Assembly: GCA_019096065.1 (NCBI GenBank)
Contig: JAGUCH010000006.1
Span: 5,104,001-5,168,000 of the forward strand
DNA length: 64,000 bases
DNA from: Paracyclopina nana
Taxonomy: Eukaryota > Arthropoda > Copepoda > Cyclopoida > Cyclopettidae
Reading direction: 5' to 3'
Every line of letters begins with the position of its first letter. The first letter of the stretch is position 1. Both the position numbers and the translations under genes were made by a program. The notes below the pieces were generated by a model that ran no database searches, was not told the origin of the DNA, and saw only the letters and a list, made by a program, of their open reading frames with translations. Shown piece after piece: positions 1-12,000 of this stretch.

Positions 1-3000
1 TTACTGCATCTGACTAAAGGATCGCCAGTTTTTCCCTTGGGACATGAGCACAGTCCATTTCCATTATCATTCTCGCATTGAGCTCCATCTCCACATGGAT
101 TGGGTTCACAAGGGTCTAAAATACGTTACCATAAGTATCAACTCGTTCGCAATAAAAAGCATGCTTTGGGTTATACACTTACATTGCTCCGTGAACTTAG
201 CCTTTCTTGTTAAATTCTGTGTGAGTTCTCCTCGCCAGGAAGTTAAATCGCATTAGTTGCCACCGGGATGCAGAGTCCCAATATTAATTTCGGTTACACA
301 ATTTTGGTAGTTGGACGCATTAGTTTTGTTACAAGATATGGGTAAATATCTCATGATGGTAGTGGATGCACCGATCCAATTAGTAAACAATACACGATTA
401 TACACAATATGGTAGTTGGGTTATGTCATCATTAGTGCACACAATCAATATGAGTAAGTTGTTACAAGTTTCAAATCGGGACTTACCTGGAAAGCACGAG
501 CCGTCCAATTCGCATTCCACCGCCTCAACTGAAAAAAAAAATGTTTTTAGCTAATGGTTAAGTTAGACATAACGCAAATCTAGCAGTGTTTTTGACAATA
601 AGTCACAATAACTAGTCCTGAAATGCATAAGATAAATGGAACTTACTAGGAAGGCACTTGGCATTGTGATTGACCACATCGCAAACCTCGTCTCTCAAAC
701 AAGCCTTGTCTTCGCAGGGATTCACACACTCTCTGTTATTGCAAGCCTGCTTGTCAGCACAATCATTGTTGCTTCTACATCCAACAGCTGAAAAATAAAA
801 AAAGGCTTAGCTTTCGATTCCTTCAAAACGTATCTCAACAAATTATTAGTTCATGGTAGTCAGTAATATGAATTGGATTAGTGGCTTTTCTCTTCCAAAT
901 TAGAGGGTTGTTAAAATTGTGAGCAATCATCAGTATTTGTTAGAGGCTTTCTTCTTTTTGTTCTACCTTCGAGGCAGCCATAATTCTGATCAGCAACAAA
1001 TCCTGGAGGGCAAAACTTGCAGACAGCTTTGTGGTCTTCAACTACACATGGAGTGTTACCAGGGCAAGACAATCCTTCGCATGGGTTTTTGCATTGGAAA
1101 TTGACGCAAGCTTGGTCCAAGGGACATCCCCTGTCTTTAAGGCAGATTGAGGCACTCGATTCGCACTCCTTGCTGCACATGCAAAGTGCTTTGTGGTTCA
1201 GCACGTGGCATGTTTTGCCCTCAGGACAGGAAAGAGTATGGCAAGGAGACTGGCAAATGTTGTTCACGCAAGCCAAGTGTTGGGGACAAGCTTGGTCAGA
1301 TTGGCAGCTTTCACTTTGAGCATTGCAAACGAGCTCTCCAGCAGAATTGATGACAAGCCTGCTTTTACATTGGCAGGAAGCCTTGTGAAAGCTAGCAACA
1401 CATTTCTCATTTGGAGCACATACTGAGGTGGCTCCACAGGGAGATTTGCACATCCCAACTGACTTTTCACAATAAGTGTCAGTGGAGCAGTCATCATTGG
1501 TTTGGCATTGGGTGGTGACGACAGGCTGTGGCGGAGGTCCTCTGCAGTTGGGGTTCAATTTGCATCTGATGAAAGGGCTGCCAGTGTAGCATTCAGGGCA
1601 GGTGCATTTGGGTCTATGGCTGAGAACTTCACAGAGGGCATTTGGCCCACAAGCACCCCTCAGAGAGCAAGGATCCTTACATTCTCCTTTGATGCAAGCT
1701 TTGTCAAGGGTGCAGTCAGCATCCTTTGTGCAGTCTTGTTCTAATACAACATGTGCAAATTAAGTAACATGGCAGATCTAATTATCATCAGCCAACAGCT
1801 CAGCATAAAAATATTGAAATTGAGATTCCTGCAAAATTCCCCAAGTACTTTAAAAATAAACATTTTACCTCCTGGTCTAGTTGAGCATCCTTTGATTGCA
1901 TTTCCATGCGGGAATTCAGGTGGGCAAAAGCAGGTGCCAACGCCATTTTCTGACTTGCATTTTGCGTTAGGTCCACAGGATATGAGCCTGCATCCGTCTT
2001 GTTCAACAACGGGACAAGTGCAACCAGTCCTAGGGTTGCCAGTACACCCAGATTCGCATTTGCACTCGAATGAACCAACCAAGTCCACACATCTTGCATT
2101 GGGCCCACAAGGATTGGTAGCACACTCATCCACGTCAGGAATACACTCAGTTTTGGGATTACCCACGTATCTTACTGGGCAAGAGCAGAGAGCTTGATGA
2201 TTGCTCACACTGCACTGAGCGTTGATGCCACAGGCCTTTGGATTGGCACAAGGATTCTCACATCTGCCATTGTTGCACACTTTGTTAGCTGCACAATCAT
2301 TATTGGATTGGCAGCCAGCCTTTACACAACCCAGGCCAGTGGGTGACCTGTCATATCCGGTGGGGCATAGGCAAATGGGTTTATGGGCTGTAGTTTGGCA
2401 GATGGCATGTTCCCCACAATCAACAGCTCCTTTGCAAGGATCAGAGCATTGACCATTGATGCAGGCATCATTGCTGGCACAATCAGCATCCTTAAGGCAG
2501 CCATTGTTGCACACACCTCCAATACAGTTGAGTCCATTGTTGCAGTCCCTGGAGCTTTCACATTTGTGCAAGCAAACTCCGTTGACGCAAGCATCTCCGC
2601 ATCCACAATTAGCATCATTGTTGCAGCTTTTTACGCAGAATCCGTTTGAGCATGTTTCACCATTTTTGCAGCCGTCAGCTGTCTTAGCAGAGCCAGAAAA
2701 CTTATTTCTCGATCCACTGGGAGAGCATCTGAGAGTATTGGTGTAGCAGCTGGCAAATGGGTCACCAGCAGAGCCTACTGGGCATGAACATTGCACCTCG
2801 TGGTTGACAATTTGGCATTGAGCACATTCTCCACAAGGATTGTTGTCCTTGCAAGGATCCCTGCATTGGTTCTGGAAGCACACCTGATCAGTTGGGCATT
2901 CCTGACTAGTGAAGCATCCATTGACGCATTTCCTGTCAATGCAAGCCTGGTTGGGCCCACACTGCTCATTGCTGCTGCAAATCCTCTTACAAACTCCATT

Positions 3001-6000
3001 CGGATCACAGACTTCATTGGGCATGCAGTCTGTATTCGTGGTGCATTTGGAAGCACAAATTCCATCCGAACAGACACTTCCTGGGCCACAGTCTGGGCTA
3101 GCTTTGCAAGGCTTCAGGGGCATGTCACAGCCCACTAAAGGATCTCCTGTCATGCCAGGAGGGCAAGAGCAGAGAGGTTTGTGGTTTTGAGTAACGCAAA
3201 TAGCGCTGAAGCCACACTGAGCAATTGTGCAGGGATCAATACATTGGTTCTGCTCACACGCCTGGGTTCCTGGGCAGTCAGAATGTGTCCTGCATCCAGT
3301 CACGCACCTGACTCCCTGGCAAATTTCTGTGGAACCACAATCACTATCAGTTTTGCAGATCTCCTGGCAAACATTGTTCATGCAGAGTTCATGGGACAGG
3401 CAGGCTTGGTCGCTGTTACAGAGAGGCTTACAAAATTGGGCGTGGCATTGGAATCCAGGCGGGCATTGTGTATTACTGAGGCAAGATGAAGGCTCTCTGG
3501 CGCAACCAATAACAGCAGTAGGATTGGGCAGGAATCCTGGTAAGCATGAGCACTGCGCTCTTTGCTCAATTGCTGTACATTGTGCATTGGGTCCACAGGA
3601 CTGCTGAGAGCAGGGATCTGTGCATTTGTTGCCAACACATGACTGAGATGTGGGACAGTCAGAGGCAGTTTTGCAACCCACAGCACAAACGCCTTCAAGG
3701 CACACGTGGCCCAAGAAGCAGTCATTGTCCAGTTTGCAGGTCAGCTTACACTGCCCTTGGGAACATCTTTCATTGGTAGCACAGTCATTGTCAGATTTGC
3801 AGCCCAACATGCAGATTCCATCAGGGCAAAACATGCCTCCGGGGCAACCTTCATTGCTCAAGCAGGTGTTGGGGATCCTGACACACTCCACCTCATCATT
3901 TCCAGTGAATCCAGCAGGGCAAGAACACTGCTTTTGGTGGTTGATTACCTTGCACATGGCATTGATGCCACAAGCTGTAGGCTTGTCACAAGGGTTGACA
4001 CAATCTCCATTATAGCAGGCTTCATTGGGTCCACAATCCCTGTCAACTGAGCAACTGGCTCTCAGAGGTGCAATACACCTGAAATCGGTGCAAATGCTGT
4101 CCCCAGGGCAGTCTGAGTTGGTGGTGCACTGCTTTTTCTGGCATCCAACTTTGTCGTCTTCAGGGTTGCCAAAAAAGCCATCAGGACAGGTGCAAATGGG
4201 TCGATGATTGCTGGGCTGACACACAGCATTTCTGCCACAAATCACAGGACCATCGCACACATTCTTGCACTCCCTCTGACCCAAGTTGGAAAAGGCTGTG
4301 GTGCACGACTCATCAGAGGTGCAGTCTGTGTTGGACCTGCACTTTTCTGCCAGAGCACAAACACCTCCTCGACACTCGTGGAATTCAGGGCATTGGTTGT
4401 TCTTGGTGCATTTTGGAACACACTGCTCATTGACACAAACCTGGTTGTCCAAGCAGTCCCTGAGAGACCTGCAGGGAGGAGAGCACACCCCAAAGGCACA
4501 AATCAAGTTGGCAGGGCATTCAGCTTGGCTGGCACAAGTAAGGATGGGAGAGCAGCCCACAGTGGGATCACCAGTGAACCCTGGATTGCAAGAGCACACT
4601 GGGGTATGGCTCAAAACTGTGCACAAAGCATTGGCTCCGCAAACGCCTGAGAGGCTGCAGGCATCGACACATTTGTTTTGCACGCAGGATCTTCCAATGG
4701 GACATTCAGTGTTTTCAACACATTCCAGTTGGATACAGCCAGTTCTGGGGCTGCCTGTGGTCCTGGGTGGGCAAGAGCAAATGGGCTGATGGTTGGACAC
4801 CTGGCAAATGGATCCTTGGCCACATTGGCCAATACAAGGATCAACGCAATGGCCTTCACGACAGGCTGAAGCAATGGGGCAATCTCTGTCTCCAGAGCAT
4901 TCATTCCTAGGCTTGCATCCAGTTGTCCTGGCATCTCCCACGCTGCCTTCAGGGCAGGAGCAGGTGAATGAACCAGGAGAATTTCTGCAAATGGCTGAAG
5001 CATGACAGGATCCAGGCTTGGCGCATTCATCAATGTCCACACATTGGCCATCAGCAGGTTGGAATCCAGGAGCACAGTAGCAAATTGGTTTGTGATTTTC
5101 GGTCCTACAGGATCCTTTGCCACAAGTGGCCCCTGCGCAGGGGTCCACGCATCTTTGCTGACTGACATCACATGCCAAATTGGGTGCACAATCAGCACTG
5201 CTTTCGCATTCCACTTTGTAGCAGCCAATGTTGGGGTCAGTGGGGTCACCTCTGTGCCTGGGTGGGCATGAGCAGAAAGGCTTATGGTTGATGGTTTGGC
5301 AGGTAGCTTTTTCAGTACAGAAAGCAAATTCGCATGGATCTTTGCATTTGTTGCGTCCAGTGAGAGGATCAAGTACGCATGCCAACTCTTCAGGGCAGAG
5401 AGCATCAGAAAAGCACTGATGTGGTTGAGTGCAGCCTTCCCCAGGAGTTGAGACTGTGCCTGGAGGACACTTGCAGTCATGAGAGCCTGGCCTGTTTTCA
5501 CACACCATTCCAGCTGGGCAGACATTTCCATTTTGACATTCATCTATATCCTGACACCCATTGGGAGTGCTGATGAAACCTTTGCGACACTCGCACTTGC
5601 CACCATTGCAGTTTTCCCCCTTTTTGCAGTCATGATCCACATTGCAGCCAGGCCTGCAGAATTTGTCGATACAAATTTCTCCTTGAAGGCAATTCTTATC
5701 AGTGTGGCACAACTTGAGGCATTTCCCTTCAACACATTGTTCTCCTCTAGCGCAATCAGCATGCAAAGAGCAAGACAGCATGCAAAACCCGTTGAGGCAA
5801 GTGTGTCCTTCTGGGCAAGAATTGGCACATTGTTCAGGGATTCTCACGCAACCCTGGATGGCCGTGGGAACCCCAGCAAAACCAGGTGGGCACGTGCAGA
5901 ATTCAGCCTTATTGCGAGCCTCACATTTGCTGTTGGGTCCGCACGTTTTTCCAATGGAGCATGGATCAACACATCTTTCTTGGACGCAAACGTGTTGTCC

Positions 6001-9000
6001 AGGGCAGTCCTTGTGATCTGCACAACCATCAGCACAAAGGCCATTTTTGCAGGTTTGACCATCTGGGCATTGTTGGTTGGTGAAGCAAGATGACTGGCAT
6101 TGTCCAACATCACACTTTTCTCCCTCCTGAAGCTGAGTGCATTTTACTTCTGGTGAAGGATCAGGTTGATATCCTGGTGGGCAACTGCATCTGTGGCTGT
6201 GATTTTCAACAGTGCACACAGCTCCATCTCCGCAAATTCCAGCTTTGCATACGTTCATGCAGGTGTAGGAAAGCCTGTCGCAATACTTGTCAGCTGGGCA
6301 GTCGTCATTTTCAAGGCAGTTGACACTTTGACAAGTGCCACCATAGGGATCACCAACGTACAATCCTGGAGGACAAGTGCACTTGCCAATGTGATTTCTG
6401 GCGGTGCAAATGGCTCCTGGGCCACATTGGAGAGCATCACAGGCTGGTACGCAAGATTTCCTGCCTTGGGAAAGCCTGCACACTTGATCCTCAGGGCATT
6501 GCACATCATTGGTGCATCCAACCTGGAGAGCCGCAGTGCAGCCTGTTCTGTCGTCAGGATTTCCACTGAAGCCGTTTCTGCACCTGCAAAATCCCCTGTG
6601 GTTTTCAGCCACACAGGCAGCATGAGGTGGGCAGACCACTGAGCTGCAAACTTCCTCGCAAGTTTTGGTAGCTCCAAAAGGACCTTCCCTGCAAGACTCA
6701 TTAGGTCTGCAGTCGGAGTCACTTTGGCAGCCAGAGACTAATTCACAGACTCCAGTCAACTTGTTCTTTGCATGGCCAGACTTGCAGGCACACACTGGTT
6801 TTGTTCCGTCCACCTTGCAAATTTCTCCATCTGGGCAGCTCATGATTTGGCAGGGATCCAGGCAAGCCTTTTTGCCATATATGTTGATTTGGCAGAGTAA
6901 TCCAGGCGGGCAGTCAGTTGCAGTTTTACAAGTCACTTGTTGCTTGCAGCCTTGCTGAAGGTCATTGGGGTCTCCAGAGAAGCCTTCATTGCAGATGCAA
7001 GACATGTGGTGGTTGTCAGTGACACAGTAAGCATTAGGGCCACAATTCGACCTGCTGCATGCATCCACACACTGCCTGTGCACAGAATTGGGCAGCACAG
7101 TGCAAATTTCGTTGTAGCCGCAATCTGTGTGGTAGCTACATTTGGACACAGCTGAGCAGCCCACTGCAGCGTTGTAAGGATCATCCCCCTCAAATCCTGG
7201 AGCGCACAAGCACTGTCCAAGGTTGCAGACTGCGTTGGGACCACATTTTTGCTTTTGGCACAAGTCATCCCTCTCCTCTCCACTTTCCACTGTGCAAATC
7301 TGGTAAGGATTGCCAATGAAGCCAGCTGAGCAACGGCAATCATAACTTCCAGGAATATTGATGCACAGAGCATTTTGGCCACACACTGTGGCTGAACATT
7401 CATCAATATCCAGGCAGTTGCTATAGGGATTCCCAGTGTAGCCTTTGGTGCAGATACATTGCGGTGTGCCGGTCGACATTGAGCACACAGCATTCAGCCC
7501 ACATTTGAGTGACGAGCACGAAGAGCCCAATTGAGCAGGGCTCTGGCAACCAACATAGGGATTTCCACCGAATCCGCTGTTGCATGCACACTTGTTGGGA
7601 GATCCATATTCACAGTGGCTGTTGGGTCCACACCCAGGAGAGCAGATTGGTGGTCCAATTGGAGGCATGCAGAACATTTCTGGGTCGCCCACAAATCCCT
7701 CGTCACAAATGCAGGATTTGGTGTCAGGGTCACACCTGGCATTGAGGCCGCAATTTTTGCCACTGCAAGTTTCCACACATCTTCCATTCTCGCAGGTTTG
7801 GGATTTGCCAGAGCAAGGGTTCCTGACTGAGCACAAAACTGGGCCGCAGACTCCACCAGGGAAAGGGTTACCCATCATGCCCTCAAGGCAAACGCAAGAG
7901 GGGCCATCATTGGAGACAATGCACTGAGCATTTTGTCCGCAAATCATGTTTTGGCATTCACTCAGACACTTGCCACTGGATTTGTCCTCTTTAAACCCGC
8001 TCTTACATCTGCACCAGGCAGCATGCCTTTCAGGAATGCAAATTGCATTGTCTCCACAGGGCAAGCTGCTGCAAGGATTGACACAGACTGAGTTTTCACA
8101 GGCCAATTGACCAGGGCAATCTTCATCAGTGGTGCATTCAGTTCTTCCTGACCCAGTGCACCCAGTGGTGTAAGGATCACCCCTGGTTCCCTTGGGACAT
8201 TGACATTTGTAGGATCCTGGCTCGTTCAAGCACCTAGCCTTGGGACCGCAAGGATTGTTGCTACATTCGTCAATATCTTCACATCCAGTCAGGGGATTTC
8301 CAGTTGAGCCAGCCTTGCACAAGCATTGAGGTGGGTTAGTAGGCGTACACTCAGCATTCAGGCCGCACCTGAATTGGTCGCAGGGGCTCTTACACCTGTT
8401 GCCATCCCTGACATCAGTGAAGAAAGGTGGCAAGCAAACACACTGTCCGGTGGATTGTTGGCACTTTTCATTTTCCCTACATTGAGCATCAGAGGTGCAG
8501 GTTAGCCTCAAAGTTGAGCAGTGGCCGTTGAAAGCATCCCCAGTTGTGCCTGAAGGACAGGTGCAAGTGAAGGAGCCTTCCTTGTTGAGACAAGTGGCGC
8601 CTCTTCCACAAGGTGATCCCAGCCCATTTTGGCACTCATCCACATCAATGCAGCCACCATCAGGGCTGGATTGGTATCCAGGAGGGCAGGCGCAGTAGCT
8701 AACTCCGCCTGTGATCTTCACACACTGGGCTTTCCCCTTGCAGTCGCTGCTTTTTGTGCAGCCAGCTAATTGGCACTCATTGCCTACGAGCACAAATGGC
8801 GGCTGACAGGCACAGGTTCCTTCTGAGCACTTTTGACACCTGCTGAAGGGGTTTCCGCTGTACCCATCAGGGCATTCGCATTCATAGCTTCCAGGCAGAT
8901 TTTTGCACACTGCATCCGAGCCGCAGACTGGTTTTGTGCTCACCAAGCATTCGTTGACATCTTCACACTTGCCATTCTTCCTGTCATATCCTCTTCTGCA

Positions 9001-12000
9001 GACGCACTCTCCAGAGCCTGAAATGCAGGTCTCCCCCGGTTGGCAGTTGGAGTCGGATTTGCATTTCTTCACCAGGCTTCCTGAGCATCCTCCCCTTGAT
9101 GGGTCTCCAGTAGCGCCAGCTGGGCAAATGCACCTGAATGTGCCAACTGCATTTTCGCAAACTGCCCCCGGTCCACAGGGAGAGGTTGGAGCTTGGCACT
9201 CATCAATATCGATGCAGGCCCTTTGCAGGGGCAATAGTTGAAATCCAGGCAAGCATCTGCACATGGGAATGCTGTTTTGCACAAAGCACTGAGCATTGGG
9301 AAAGCACGTGGCAGTGTCACAGGGGTCTTCGCAATTAGGTCCAATGTTGGGCTCAGGGCAGGAGCAGGATCCAGAGAGGCAGATGGCGTTTCCAGGGCAT
9401 TGATCGTTGTTTGTGCAGGCAACTGCGGAGCCGCAGCTTTTTGTTGCAGGGTCAAAGGGAGAGCCATTGAAACAGGCGCAAGTGAAGGAGCCCGGTGCAT
9501 TTTGGCAGATGGCTTCCCTTCCACAAATGCCCTTATCAATTGAGCACTCGTCGATGTCAAAGCAGTTTACGCGAGGATCGCCAGTGAATCCTGGTTTGCA
9601 AGCGCAGCCGTAGCTTCCCTGGGTATTGGAGCAAACTGCATTTGAACCGCATTTGCCTGAAGGCCCCAGGCTTTTGTCGCATTCGTCAATATCTAGACAA
9701 AAATTAAAAATAGTAAGGCTAAAAATATCATAGATGAAATTCCGCATCGTCCTATATGCTAAAAAATACAATTAGGAAGTAATTTTTCAAGAACAATGCG
9801 CCTCAGGTAAGTAAAGCGAGAGGAAGTCAAGCAAGCCACATAATGCCCTCATAAATCATATTGTTTGAGAAACAACGTACCAACGCATCCAGCAGAGATT
9901 TCTTTGGGGTTGTAAGTCCAGCCTTCGTCACACACGCAAAAGGCTTCAGTGCCTTCCACTTGGCACTTGGAATGCTTGCCACAATTGACTTCCAAGCAGG
10001 GATCTTCAAAAAAAATGAGTTCAAGGTTAGAATCTAGTCGCTTATTACATAAGCTGAGAACCTTACCTCTGCAAGGCTCCGCTGGTGGATTTCCAGTCAG
10101 GGGAGGTTGGCATCGGCATTCGTGGCCGCCTTGAGTATTGGTGCAGGTGGCGAAAGGCCCGCAAAGGCCAGGCGTTTGTAGGCACTCGTTAATATCGACA
10201 CATAGAGCGCCTTTAGGCTCGAATCCTTGCCTGCAGTGGCAAATTCGATCTGCTCCACATTGGGCATTGTTGGTGCAGTCGAAATCCGATTCGCAACCCG
10301 TTCGCACTTCGGCCTGGTTGCACCCGGTTCTCCCATCGCCCCGGAATCCGGGTGGGCAGTCGCAAGTGTAGCCCGGAATCCGGTTGACGCAAACTGCGCC
10401 GGAACCGCAGCCATTCAGCGCGCGGCTCCTACACTCGTCAATGTCTGCAAAAAGTTGACACAAAAGAGTCAAGGTTAGCGAAGGAAGACGAAATGATGAA
10501 GAACAAACGAAAAATTGAGCTACGCGGAAAATGCGTAAAGTGTACAAAATGGAGAATTTGCTAGGATGTTGTTTTTGGGCCGTAAAAGTCGCCCGCGTAT
10601 TTGACTTTTCCCGCAAATACTAATTTTTGCGAAGTAATGCTTTTTTTAAGGCTGCAGTTTCCCCCGCTGTGTCTGTACTCAATTACACACGGATGAAGAA
10701 GATTACAATTTCAACTTCATGCTCATGCTATGTTATTGATGATATGAGCTTTGCTGCAAGCTGGCTGGAAAATGAGGTTTCCAAAAAATAAAACTGGGTC
10801 ACAAGTTGAAAGAATATCGTAGATGATGAGGGTATATTGAATGCACATTCCTTGGAGCACTTTTTGCGCAGCTGCTCGTGCCTTGCAAAACATTGATTGT
10901 CAAAGCACAAAAAAGTATTGACACTTGACAGCTGCAAAACAGGTGAATAATAGCTGAGAAAATAATACCCCATTTTGCTCCAAGATTTCAAGTTATTCAT
11001 ATAAAACAGTTGAATGGATATCAATTACTTTTTTCCAACTCGAAAAAAAGGTGTAGTTTTTTCCTTATTATGATTTCCTGATCATCTGTGGTTTTTTAAC
11101 TGCCCTACTTATTCGAAACCTTGAGCATTAGGAGCAGGCTAAAATTATGGGTTTCAGGGTGTCGATCGTATATGCTATGTACATTCCAAAGTTGTGCATT
11201 TCATTTCTCTGGGTGGTGAGGAGGACCCAAGAAGCTGCTACAGCAGCTCAAGCAGCAGCGCTCGCTCCTAAGGAAATTTCTGTTCCAGGGTCGCAAGTCT
11301 GTGCTTAGTAGTAGTTCTACCTGTTCAAAGTCAACTTTCACTAAGGGCCAAGCTTGTGAGCCTCACATCACACTGTGAGCATTAACAATCAGAAAAAACC
11401 TTAATAGCCACAGGCAGAAAAAGCAGCATAACTATAAAAAGAATTCCTTACACATGTTTTTGTAGATACTTCTTCTCTATTTCTGAGCCCCAGTGTGCAT
11501 TTGTATGCTAGCTACATACAATGGGCTCAAAAAAAGGATCCCACACAACTATGTTCATTTAGGCCCTACTTCACTCCATACAAGTGTATGTAGGAATTTC
11601 TTTCTACTCTGTGCATTCAAGGCTTCGAAAAAAATTCTCATGATCATTGAGAATCACGCAGACAGGGGTAAATTACAGCAGCAGTTGTGACATTGTTGTT
11701 GTAGTAGTAGTACGTAATGATCATCAAAAGGAGCAAGGTCACGCCTTCACTTACCCACGCATCCTCTAAAAGGATCTCCGGTGTAGCCTTCTTGACAGGT
11801 GCACCGATAAGCTCCATCTGGACTGTCTTGACAGAGTGCATTTTTGCCACAAGGATTGGTGCTACATGCTCTTGAGCCTGCAAAAACAAACACAAACGAG
11901 TCAAAATAGTTCCCAGAAGAGGCATATTAAAGTTCACTGGAAGAACAGAGCCATTTCAAGGAAAACTGTGAGGAAGCTCACAATTGGTAGCAAAATGTGG

